Assembly: GCA_947449315.1 (NCBI GenBank) | Contig: CANFRC010000011.1 | Coordinates: forward strand, 1-64,000 | Direction: 5' to 3' | DNA from: Bacteroidota bacterium | GTDB taxonomy: Bacteria; Bacteroidota; Bacteroidia; 2-12-FULL-35-15 | DNA: 64,000 bases | Part shown: positions 37,826-45,467 of the stretch, piece by piece | Numbering within the stretch: the first letter of the stretch is position 1 | How the letters are laid out: every line of letters begins with the position of its first letter | Translations under genes and position numbers: made by a program | The notes under the pieces: generated by a model | Databases searched by the model: none | What the model was told of the DNA's origin: nothing | What the model saw: only the letters and a program-made list of their open reading frames with translations

Positions 37826-39355
37826 ATGGTGGTAAAATTAAAATCATTTTTCAGAAATACGATCTCTTTTGCGGGAACTTTCCTCTTGCTACTCTTGTGT
37901 TCAACAAAAAGCTTTTCTCAATCCCCAGTTGGGTATTCCCCGGAAACGCTGCAGGACGATCCCATTGCTGCCGCTCTAGACAGCCTCATCAATTTAAATT
38001 TATTTGAAAAAGGTTACGCAAAGATCAGCTACCCCAAAAACCCAAAATACAATTTTCCTCACGACTCCATCCCTCGCTACGATGATTTGGTTTATGAATT
38101 GCGAATGGCGAAATTAGACGCCGTTTCTCCATTCGATCTTCAATATAACCCTGTAGTAAAAGGATATATAGAAATGTACACCAAACGCAAGCGGGAACTT
38201 GTAGCGCGCGTTATGGCCCTTTCACAATTCTATTTTCCAATGTTTGAAGAACAGCTCGACAAATATAATTTGCCTCTCGAATTAAAATACCTTGCTATTT
38301 GTGAGTCAGCTTTAAACCCTGTGGCAAAAAGCCACGCTGGGGCTATGGGGCTTTGGCAATTTATGTATCCTACAGGAAAAATTTATGGCCTAAAGGTTTC
38401 TTCATATGTTGACGAACGGTGCGACCCGTATAAATCTACTGCTGCTGCGTGTGAATATTTTCAATATCTGTATGGTTTATTTGGCGATTGGCAAATGGTA
38501 TTGGCCGCTTATAATTGTGGGCCAGGAAACATAAACAAAGCAATCCGCAGAAGCGGCGGAAAAAAAACATACTGGGAAATTCGCCCTTTCCTTCCAAAAG
38601 AAACACAAGGGTATGTGCCAGCCTTTATTGCAGTAAACTACGTGATGAGCTATACGGCTGAACATAATTTATACTCTGCAATTCCAAAAAAAACATTTTT
38701 ACAAGTTGATACCGTTTCCGTAAAAAAACAAATTTCTTTTCATCAAATAGCGTCTGTTTTAGATATTTCGGAAGACGAACTTCAATATTTAAACCCGAGC
38801 TACAGAAAACAGGTTATCCCGGTTGTTGCCGACGAACAAAGCATCTTGACGCTTCCATCAAATAAAATGGGCGCCTTTATATTAAACGAAGACAAGATCT
38901 ATGATTTTTATCGCGCCGACACACTCAATCGCGAATCAATAATTGCTACCCAGGAGACCATGAAAATTCACACCGTAAAAACTGGTGAACACCTAAACAA
39001 TATTGCAAAACGATACGGTTGCACAGTGGCTGATATTAAATCGTGGAACAGCATTACAACCAACACTCTAAAGCCTGGAAAAAAACTGACCATCTATATT
39101 TACGGAAAAAAGCCGCTAGAAAAAACAACTGGTCCGACGCCAGAAAAGAAAACAACTACTCTGGTAACAGCAGAAAATAACACGAGCAAAAACACAGCAG
39201 AAAAATATAAAATTTACACCGTACAAAAAGGAGATTCGTTGTATAAAATTGCGCAAAAAAACAAAACAACCGTTGATGAAATAAAGCGGCTGAATAATTT
39301 TGGTGAGAAGTATTCGTTATTACCTGGGAAAAAGATCAAGGTCGGAACTTTGTAA
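37826..39355 (+). CDS. MltD-like lytic transglycosylase with two LysM domains
   Basis: A 509-residue exported enzyme: a signal peptide ending near KSFSQ, a helical N-terminal part, a SLT/GH23 catalytic domain with LAICESALNPVAKSHAGAMG (catalytic Glu in CES) and NCGPGNINKA, and two C-terminal LysM domains (IHTVKTGEHLNNIAKRYG and IYTVQKGDSLYKIAQKN). It cleaves the glycan strands of peptidoglycan in the periplasm. The frame is open to a TTG at 37793, but the ATG at 37826 gives the usual signal peptide. The small secreted cysteine-fold protein follows. Confidence 0.92.
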   Translation: MVVKLKSFFRNTISFAGTFLLLLLCSTKSFSQSPVGYSPETLQDDPIAAALDSLINLNLFEKGYAKISYPKNPKYNFPHDSIPRYDDLVYELRMAKLDAVSPFDLQYNPVVKGYIEMYTKRKRELVARVMALSQFYFPMFEEQLDKYNLPLELKYLAICESALNPVAKSHAGAMGLWQFMYPTGKIYGLKVSSYVDERCDPYKSTAAACEYFQYLYGLFGDWQMVLAAYNCGPGNINKAIRRSGGKKTYWEIRPFLPKETQGYVPAFIAVNYVMSYTAEHNLYSAIPKKTFLQVDTVSVKKQISFHQIASVLDISEDELQYLNPSYRKQVIPVVADEQSILTLPSNKMGAFILNEDKIYDFYRADTLNRESIIATQETMKIHTVKTGEHLNNIAKRYGCTVADIKSWNSITTNTLKPGKKLTIYIYGKKPLEKTTGPTPEKKTTTLVTAENNTSKNTAEKYKIYTVQKGDSLYKIAQKNKTTVDEIKRLNNFGEKYSLLPGKKIKVGTL

Positions 39356-39374
39356 CCCTTTTTATTCTCTAACC

Positions 39375-39830
39375 ATGGGCACTCGTATTCTTGTTTTTTG
39401 TTTGTCCCTTTTTATTTCTAGCTCAATAAAGGCGCAAGACACATCCATCGTTAATAATAAAATTGTCTCCTTTTGCGAAAAACACATCGGCAAAAAAGTA
39501 GGCAGGGGCGAATGTTGGGACTTAGCAAAAGAGGCCCTCGACTTTGCCAAAGCGACCTGGACACCTCCCTACGACTTTGGAAAAACAACCCTACCTAACA
39601 AAGAGGTTTTGCCAGGAGATATTATTCAATTCGAAAATGTTAAAATTGTTTACCCCGATAAAAGCTGGAAAGAGTTTCCTCACCATACTGCAATCGTATA
39701 TAAAGTGTTAGGGCCGGGAAAGTATGTGATCGCAGAACAAAACGTAAACAACAAAAAAATTGTGACGCTTTCGGAAATCGATCTGAACTTTGTAAAAAAG
39801 GGTAAATTCACACTGTTCCGACCACAGTAA
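39375..39830 (+). CDS. Small secreted cysteine-peptidase-fold (NlpC/CHAP-like) protein
   Basis: A 151-residue protein with a signal peptide (cleavage near SIKAQ). Cys47 lies in VGRGECWDLAKEAL at the start of a helix, His103/His104 in FPHHTAIVYKV on a strand, and a polar residue (Gln122) follows in VIAEQN. The order Cys-His-polar is that of papain-like NlpC/P60 and CHAP enzymes. The GxGECWDLA pattern recalls the cysteine-proteinase-fold domain of fungal BBC1/AIM3. An upstream in-frame ATG (39300) lies inside the preceding gene and is rejected. A cell-wall or peptide-bond role next to the lytic transglycosylase is plausible. Confidence 0.7.
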   Translation: MGTRILVFCLSLFISSSIKAQDTSIVNNKIVSFCEKHIGKKVGRGECWDLAKEALDFAKATWTPPYDFGKTTLPNKEVLPGDIIQFENVKIVYPDKSWKEFPHHTAIVYKVLGPGKYVIAEQNVNNKKIVTLSEIDLNFVKKGKFTLFRPQ

Positions 39831-39911
39831 TTTATTCTTTATAATTCGCCCATTTAATATCGCTTTCCTGTATTAACTATTTTTTTTATAAATTAGCGAA
39901 AAACTCTTCCT

Positions 39912-41168
39912 ATGCAAAAGATTTTTCGTTGCCTGTTATCGGTATTTGTGTTGCTTACTTTAAACACATTTGCACAAGACTTTACCTACTCTAATATTAG
40001 CATCGTAAGTGCTACATTCAGCGGTGGGAACTTAAATATTCGCAAGGACGATGGTACCGGTAGCTACACAGCTCCGCAATGGACTGCAGCAGGCACAACC
40101 CAAAGCCCTGTTGCTTATGTAAGCGGACTAGCACCTACTGTTGCTGGAGCATTCACAATAACCTGTGCAAGCGTTCCAGATTCTGTTTTTGTCCGCGGAA
40201 GCGCATCTGACGGAATAAATTTCATTGCTAAAAAAGTAATTGTTGCTGCTTCTGCAACAACGACTCACAATTTTTTATACCCCGCAACTGTCGGCTCTCA
40301 TATTTTTACTGCCTCTATTGTTCGCTTTTTTAAACCATTCACCATTAACTGGGAAGTTTCGTTTGACAACGGAACAACATGGAGGGCCATTGGCGCAACA
40401 AACAACACGCTCTATGTAACACGCAGCACACCACAAGCAGAAGGAACAGATTATAAATGGTACCACACGGTTTTTGATCTCAGCTGCAGAAACGCGCAAT
40501 ACCAATCGCTAGACACCGCCATAATAAGTCATGTATGGAGCGAGTTTGTTGATCATGTTGTTTTAAATTATAATGATGACAGCCTTTTTTATTATAAGAT
40601 CATGAACTCCCCAAACGTAACCTTGGGTTCACTTTTAAAGTTTAGAGATGCTGAGTGTTACACGTTTGCTCAACTCTTTTTATCATCAATAAAAATTCAA
40701 GGTGTTGTTCGCACAAACGACTACGTATACATAACCCCTATAAACAATACCGTTTGCGGACACACAGTAAACCGCTTCATCGTAAAGGACTGGAGCTTCG
40801 GCACACCAAGTGCCACTGCGGCATGTCCGGCTTTTCCTTATAAGAACACCTATGTTACATCAGTAGGAACAATGCCGCCTCCCTATACGGCTTATGTTTT
40901 TACAACATCGGATGTGACAGACATGGTTGGGATACCCGGCTCGTGCAATGTTAGACCTGCGTCCTATTTTAATAACCACCAAATCGCAAAGCTAGATGGT
41001 GTATATTATGATGCTTGTTATGGTGTTACTTTTCCAACGCTAGGTGCAATAAAAACGGCAGCCTTCAGCGGATGGAACTATCGATTTACTGTTGGCACAA
41101 ACACAGAAGCTTATTTTTCAAATGATATGTCACAATCAGACCTTTCAGAAACAATTACTACTTTTTAA
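39912..41168 (+). CDS. Secreted transglutaminase-like protein
   Basis: A 418-residue exported protein with a signal peptide (residues 1 to about 21, NTFAQ). The N-terminal half (about 25-235) looks like beta-sandwich material of unknown family. The C-terminal half carries the order expected for a transglutaminase-like Cys-His-Asp triad: Cys249 at the start of a helix in DAECYTFAQLF, His356 in NNHQIAKLDG and Asp367 in VYYDACYG. This would be a surface or periplasmic peptidase or crosslinking enzyme; the substrate is unknown. It is followed 7 bases later by a secreted unknown and then a T9SS cargo protein. Confidence 0.6.
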   Translation: MQKIFRCLLSVFVLLTLNTFAQDFTYSNISIVSATFSGGNLNIRKDDGTGSYTAPQWTAAGTTQSPVAYVSGLAPTVAGAFTITCASVPDSVFVRGSASDGINFIAKKVIVAASATTTHNFLYPATVGSHIFTASIVRFFKPFTINWEVSFDNGTTWRAIGATNNTLYVTRSTPQAEGTDYKWYHTVFDLSCRNAQYQSLDTAIISHVWSEFVDHVVLNYNDDSLFYYKIMNSPNVTLGSLLKFRDAECYTFAQLFLSSIKIQGVVRTNDYVYITPINNTVCGHTVNRFIVKDWSFGTPSATAACPAFPYKNTYVTSVGTMPPPYTAYVFTTSDVTDMVGIPGSCNVRPASYFNNHQIAKLDGVYYDACYGVTFPTLGAIKTAAFSGWNYRFTVGTNTEAYFSNDMSQSDLSETITTF

Positions 41169-41175
41169 TTTCTGT

Positions 41176-42006
41176 ATGAAGCCGTTCTTTGCTCTATTGT
41201 TTTTTACCATTATGTCGTTTGCTGTTTCAGCACAAAAGATTGAACGCAAAATTATTATTGAGAACAACCGTTTTTACTACTCAACAATCGATGAGGAGTT
41301 TCAGGTTGCAACATTGCATGTTGGAAATGTTTCAGACGAGCTAAAAACAGCAAAAAGCCTGGCGCTGCCGGCAGGAAGAAATTTTAATGATCCTATTGTT
41401 CCGTTTTCCTGGGATCTTACGAGAGACGATTTTTATGCAATCAATTTTTTAAACCACCCGCTGAACGACAGGAACGAGGCGCTTAAACGTTTTAAGTTAA
41501 GCGCTCTTCAGGAGTGGAGCGACAAAGTTACTGTTCTTAACAAGATCATGGAAAGTGTTGATTTAACTCCATTTGCTTATAACGACCCGTATTTATTTAC
41601 GATCAAAAGGTCAAACACGTTGACCAACTTTTTTTTTGACGGTATTGTGCTAAACGACACAACATTCTTTATGGCCATTACAAACAGCGGCGAAATTTCT
41701 TTTTGGAATTATAATCGTTTGGGGTGGAAAAACAGTGAAATTCAGAAATTGTCTGTTGATGCTTTTTTCACTCTTTTTGAATATAAAAAAAGGGCTTATA
41801 TGTTTTTAAATAATGGGCAAACATACGAAGTGTCAACAAAAACAATTTCTCAAGCGCCAAACAAAACACCCGGCGCAACGCTGAGTGAAGGGGTTTTAAT
41901 AATTAACAAAGATGATAACACCGTAAAATATATTAAAAACAGTCAGCTGGATTTTAATGTTCCACTGAATGAATTGATAAAAAAAAGAGCAATAGAAATT
42001 TTTTAA
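41176..42006 (+). CDS. Secreted protein of unknown function
   Basis: A 276-residue exported protein with a signal peptide (MKPFFALLFFTIMSFAVSAQ). The mature part has no motif I recognise; it is rich in aromatic residues and alternating hydrophobic/polar stretches, suggesting mainly beta structure. An upstream in-frame ATG (41092) lies inside the preceding gene and gives no signal sequence, so the ATG at 41176 is used. It sits between the transglutaminase-like gene and a SprB-repeat T9SS protein with gaps of 7 and 11 bases, indicating one operon. Confidence 0.65.
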   Translation: MKPFFALLFFTIMSFAVSAQKIERKIIIENNRFYYSTIDEEFQVATLHVGNVSDELKTAKSLALPAGRNFNDPIVPFSWDLTRDDFYAINFLNHPLNDRNEALKRFKLSALQEWSDKVTVLNKIMESVDLTPFAYNDPYLFTIKRSNTLTNFFFDGIVLNDTTFFMAITNSGEISFWNYNRLGWKNSEIQKLSVDAFFTLFEYKKRAYMFLNNGQTYEVSTKTISQAPNKTPGATLSEGVLIINKDDNTVKYIKNSQLDFNVPLNELIKKRAIEIF

Positions 42007-42017
42007 ATATATATAAA

Positions 42018-42569
42018 ATGAAAAAAATATTTTTTACACTGTCGCTTACTTTCCTTTGTGGTATAGCATTTTCGAGCGACCTAACCTTTGTTGTTGTTAA
42101 CACAACAGGAACTGCAGGATCGGGATCAATTGACCTTACTGTTACAGGAGGCGTTGCCCCATTTACCTATTCTTGGACGGGACCGTTGGGCTACACTGCC
42201 TCAACAGAGGACCTTTCTGGTTTGGATGCTGGCACATACGTCGTTACCGTAACCGACAAATACTGCGGTGTTGCAACTGTCACCGTTGTTGTTGTGGCAG
42301 ACGCAACGACAAGCATACCAGAAAACGAAAAAAACATTTTGTCAGCATATCCAAATCCTAGTAACAACCAAATGACTTTAACAGCAAGCAAAACGTTTGT
42401 CAACGCCTCTTTCAGGCTCGTGAATATTTCTGGTGTTGTTGTTTTGGAAAAAAGCGGCTTGACGGGAAACGCTTTTGTTATGGATATTTCGGGACTGCCA
42501 AGCGGTGTTTATCTTTTAGAAATGAATGACAAAGGTGCGCTATCGAAAATTAATGTTTTAAAAAACTAA
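42018..42569 (+). CDS. Small T9SS cargo with SprB-type repeat and type A sorting domain
   Basis: A 183-residue exported protein: a signal peptide (1 to about 19), one SprB-like repeat (about 25-90) with GSIDLTVTGGVAPFTYSW and GTYVVTVTDKYC, and a C-terminal type A T9SS sorting domain (about 108-183) with LSAYPNPSNNQMTL and the final SGVYLLEM...KINVLKN. It is therefore exported across the outer membrane by T9SS and likely lipid-anchored at the surface after sortase-like processing (PorU route). It is the last gene of a run of four secreted proteins. Confidence 0.88.
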   Translation: MKKIFFTLSLTFLCGIAFSSDLTFVVVNTTGTAGSGSIDLTVTGGVAPFTYSWTGPLGYTASTEDLSGLDAGTYVVTVTDKYCGVATVTVVVVADATTSIPENEKNILSAYPNPSNNQMTLTASKTFVNASFRLVNISGVVVLEKSGLTGNAFVMDISGLPSGVYLLEMNDKGALSKINVLKN

Positions 42570-42701
42570 CTAGTCTAAAAGCGAGTCGTTGAAAAAACAA
42601 CCTCGTTATTGTTTCTTATTCCGCTGTTTTTCTTCTTTTCCAAAGGAGCGTAGACAATGCCGTTGATCAAATTTGTGCTTGTTTTTACTCTATCAACAGG
42701 G

Positions 42702-43859
42702 CTACACCTTGTCCAGCGCCAGCTTCAAGTCTTCAATCAATGTTTCAGCATCTTCTAATCCGATATACAGCCGAACCATATTCCAAGGAAGCGGGTTTTC
42801 AAAACTCTTGCTAGCCGCTAGGGCACAAAGCGGAAACACCAATGACTCATAGCCGCCCCAAGAGGTCGCCATCAGAAAACGAGTCAACCCATTACAAAAA
42901 CGCTCCATTGCTGCCTCGTCTTTTGCATCAACGACTAGCGACAAAAGACCGCCACCCTGCTTCATTTGTTTTTGCGCCAAAGCCAACTGTGAATTTTTAG
43001 AAGAAAAAGGGTAGTATACATTTTTAATTTTAGGGTGTTTTTCTGCGAAATCAGAAACCTTTTTGGCTGTTTCAGCGCTTCTGTTTACTCGGAGCTCAAG
43101 CGTTCTCAGCCCTCGCAAAACAAGCCCTGCATCATGAGGAGAAATGCAGCTTCCGATTGTCATATATTCTTCTGCAAACATTTTCATGATGCGCTCATGT
43201 GATGCACAAACAACACCACAAACCACATCGCTGTGTCCATTAAGATACTTGGTTCCTGAATGTAAAACAATGTCAACCCCCATTTTGATTGGGCTCTGGT
43301 TTAGCGGGGAGTTATAGCTATTGTCTATAATCGTTGTAATGCTTTTGCGCATAGCCAGTGTTGCTATTGCTTCAATATCCTGCATCTCAAAAGTTAATGA
43401 ATTTGGGCTTTCCAAATAAATCAGTTTCGTGTTTGCTTGAATTGCATTTTCAAAAGCCGCGGCCTCTCCCCCGCTTACAAATGTGTGTGTAACGCCATAT
43501 TTTGAAAGGTATTTAGTAAGGAGGTTGTTCGTCCAGCTGTATGGTTTTTGCACGCAAACAACATGATCGCCAGACTTTACAACACTCATCACTGCGGCCG
43601 CAACTGCAGCGCTTCCACTTGAAAAAACGAGTGCGTCTTCGGCGCCCTCTAGAGCTGCTACCTTCTTTCTAAGTGTTGCCACTGTTGGGTTATAACCTCT
43701 TGTATAAAAGGGGGTTTCTAATTCCCGGGTTAACTTTTCGCGCATTTCTGCAACAGTTTTAAAGCAAAAATTGCTTGATTGAAAAGCGGGCGGAGCAACC
43801 GCTCCGTAGTAGTCTTCACGATCCTCGCCGAGGTGATTTAGAATATAGGAAATATCCAT
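42702..43859 (-). CDS. PLP-dependent trans-sulfuration enzyme (cystathionine gamma-synthase/lyase-like)
   Basis: A 385-residue fold type I PLP enzyme of the Cys/Met metabolism family. The PLP lysine is in LHSGTKYLNGHSDV, the phosphate-binding segment is FSSGSAAVAAAVM, and the Asp binding the pyridine nitrogen is in TTIIDNSYNSP. The family covers cystathionine gamma-synthase, gamma- and beta-lyases and methionine gamma-lyase; I cannot decide which. It is a single gene, with an 18-bp perfect AT palindrome just before its start. Confidence 0.88.
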   Translation of the reverse strand: MDISYILNHLGEDREDYYGAVAPPAFQSSNFCFKTVAEMREKLTRELETPFYTRGYNPTVATLRKKVAALEGAEDALVFSSGSAAVAAAVMSVVKSGDHVVCVQKPYSWTNNLLTKYLSKYGVTHTFVSGGEAAAFENAIQANTKLIYLESPNSLTFEMQDIEAIATLAMRKSITTIIDNSYNSPLNQSPIKMGVDIVLHSGTKYLNGHSDVVCGVVCASHERIMKMFAEEYMTIGSCISPHDAGLVLRGLRTLELRVNRSAETAKKVSDFAEKHPKIKNVYYPFSSKNSQLALAQKQMKQGGGLLSLVVDAKDEAAMERFCNGLTRFLMATSWGGYESLVFPLCALAASKSFENPLPWNMVRLYIGLEDAETLIEDLKLALDKV

Positions 43860-43870
43860 TAATTTGATTT

Positions 43871-43888
43871 TTAAAAATTAATTTTTAA
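43871..43888. repeat. Perfect 18-bp AT palindrome upstream of the PLP enzyme
   Basis: TTAAAAATTAATTTTTAA is a perfect palindrome placed 12 bases before the minus-strand ATG of the PLP enzyme and 42 bases before a possible plus-strand start. It could be an operator, or chance in an AT-rich gap. Confidence 0.35.
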
Positions 43889-43929
43889 TGATAAAATATA
43901 CAGATTTTTTTCAAATTTAAGAATTTATT

Positions 43930-44190
43930 ATGGCCTTCAAATCTACAACAGACAAAGTTTTCTTTTTCAAAAATTTCGCTCGTTCGATATTATTCTTTCA
44001 AAAATGGTTAACGATTTATGAAACGCCTGTAAAAACCGGGTCAATAACACACGAATGGCTAACAAACAAAGGCGCTCAAGCCAGAGCGCTTTATGCGCAT
44101 ATTAAGCGCCTTTCGGGGCCCGAGACAGCCATTTGTTTCAGCGAGAACTTTCTTGTCGCCACGGCCTTAAAAAGGGCGTTTTTCGTTTAA
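43930..44190 (+). CDS. Doubtful small open reading frame
   Basis: An 86-codon frame with an ATG but no similarity I recognise, no signal peptide or membrane helix, and a composition not clearly coding. It spans a 9-bp inverted repeat (AAAGGCGCT at 44068-44076, AGCGCCTTT at 44105-44113). It may be non-coding. It is listed because it is the only sizeable frame in the long gap between the PLP enzyme and the methyltransferase. Confidence 0.2.
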   Translation: MAFKSTTDKVFFFKNFARSILFFQKWLTIYETPVKTGSITHEWLTNKGAQARALYAHIKRLSGPETAICFSENFLVATALKRAFFV

Positions 44191-44543
44191 CTAGCTATGG
44201 CTCCGGCGCGTTTGCTTTTTCGGTCGCGCTCACTTTGTAGCATTCTGTGAACCACAGTTTGTTTAATCGTATCCTGTGTTGGGCCTTATTTGAAAAACCA
44301 AAAACCTTGTTTTAGAAACTGGTTGGGCGGAACAAAGGTTTCAAGAACAAGCCTTTCGATCATAATAAATTGTCAGGCTAGAAAACGGGTATAATTTGTT
44401 ATAAAATAAAGGTTTGAAGAGAAAAAGGGGGCGAGTCGTAAGTGTAAAACAAGTCGGGCAGAATTTGGTAGCCGACAAATTTTAAATAAAAATTCCAGAA
44501 AAAATGGGTAGGGGCGACAGCCTAGAACAAGCTTGGTTTTTGA
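44191..44543. other. Gene-free stretch beside the parS cluster
   Basis: No credible gene is seen in these 353 bases. Base composition is mixed, with G-rich stretches (near 44427-44432 and 44512-44516). There is a short GTCGG/CCGAC inverted repeat around 44452-44475 and a TATAAT-like sequence near 44390. It may hold a small RNA or regulatory DNA, but nothing diagnostic is visible. Confidence 0.4.
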
Positions 44544-45431
44544 TTATTTTTCTTTTCTAAAAAGGTATATTTGGCTAGAGGAGGTTTTGCCAGATTTAAG
44601 AGCAAAAAGGTTAGATTGGAAACCGTTCCACGTGGAACGCACAATATTTGACCTCCCTGTTTTTATCTTTTCGCTGAGCATGGATACATAAAAAGAGTCA
44701 AAAATCATGGGCAAAACCTTGAACATTTTCAGGCCATGATTTTTAAAAAGCTGCTCGATGTCTTTGGGTGTAAAGTGATACAGGTGGCGGGGCACATCGT
44801 ATGCGGCCCAGTTCTCTTTATAAATTTTTGCATCAAACGAATTGCAGTTGGGGACTGCTACTATAATTACGCCCCCGGGCTTAATTAATCGCCTGAGGTC
44901 TTCTACCCTTTCGTTTAGTCTGGGCACGTGCTCCAAAACGTGCCACATTGAAATAATATCAAAAGACTCGTCTTGTAGGCCCTGTATTTCCGACTCGGGT
45001 TTAACATTTAAACCATAGTTGGCAACTGCCTTGCTTCGTGCACCAGGATCAGGTTCAATGCCAAGCGTTTCCCATTTTGCGCGCTTACAGATATTCAAAA
45101 ACTCGCCTGTGCCACAGCCTATATCCAAAATTTTTCCCGTTCTATAATACTTAGAGATTAGTTGAAGCTTCTTGAGAAGCGTGTATTTTCTGACGTATTG
45201 ATAGGTAGCGTTAATAAAGCCTTTTTTTGTATTTGAGTGAGAAACGTACTCGTCTGAATTGTAATATGGTCCAAGCTTGTCCTCTTCGGGTCTTGGGTTT
45301 GTAAACTTAAAACCACACAAACTGCACTGAACAACATTAAACGTTTCACGTGAAACCGTGTGGTCGACACAAGACAAAAACGGTGAAAATGATGTTGAAT
45401 TACAAACCGGGCAATTGATTAGTGCTTCCAT
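44544..45431 (-). CDS. SAM-dependent methyltransferase with N-terminal zinc ribbon
   Basis: A 295-residue protein. The N-terminal Cys4 ribbon (Cys7, Cys10, Cys36, Cys39) ends in GFKFTNPRPEE, and a class I methyltransferase domain carries GKILDIGCGTGEFL and MWHVLEHVP. This arrangement is typical of methyltransferases in surface polysaccharide or modified-sugar clusters, so a sugar or small-molecule substrate is likely. It is not RsmG, the methyltransferase often next to mnmG. Two parS-type palindromes lie within its coding sequence: one encodes residues 26-30 (VSRET), the other residues 265-269 (RSTWN). Confidence 0.87.
   Translation of the reverse strand: MEALINCPVCNSTSFSPFLSCVDHTVSRETFNVVQCSLCGFKFTNPRPEEDKLGPYYNSDEYVSHSNTKKGFINATYQYVRKYTLLKKLQLISKYYRTGKILDIGCGTGEFLNICKRAKWETLGIEPDPGARSKAVANYGLNVKPESEIQGLQDESFDIISMWHVLEHVPRLNERVEDLRRLIKPGGVIIVAVPNCNSFDAKIYKENWAAYDVPRHLYHFTPKDIEQLFKNHGLKMFKVLPMIFDSFYVSMLSEKIKTGRSNIVRSTWNGFQSNLFALKSGKTSSSQIYLFRKEK
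44624..44639. promoter_or_regulatory. parS-type centromere site 1
   Basis: A perfect 16-bp palindrome whose core GTTCCACGTGGAAC fits the conserved ParB-binding parS consensus (TGTTNCACGTGNAACA). It lies inside the methyltransferase gene near its 3' end. Confidence 0.8.
45343..45356. promoter_or_regulatory. parS-type centromere site 2
   Basis: GTTTCACGTGAAAC is a perfect 14-bp palindrome identical to the core of the bacterial parS consensus. It lies in the N-terminal coding part of the methyltransferase gene. Confidence 0.88.
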
Positions 45432-45442
45432 AAAAATATTTT

Positions 45443-45458
45443 TGTTTCACGTGAAACG
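45443..45458. promoter_or_regulatory. parS-type centromere site 3
   Basis: TGTTTCACGTGAAACG matches the 16-bp parS consensus at 15 positions. It lies in the 36-base gap between mnmG and the methyltransferase gene. Confidence 0.9.
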
Positions 45459-45467
45459 AGTTGGGGT

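Noticed and set aside
43930-44190. Toxin-antitoxin or phage gene in the PLP-methyltransferase gap
   Set aside because: The 86-codon frame has no partner gene and no recognisable motif; kept only as a low-confidence feature.
44925-44930. Further CACGTG sequences (here and at 61864-61869) as extra parS sites
   Set aside because: The flanking arms do not form the GTTNC...GNAAC palindrome, so they are chance hexamers.
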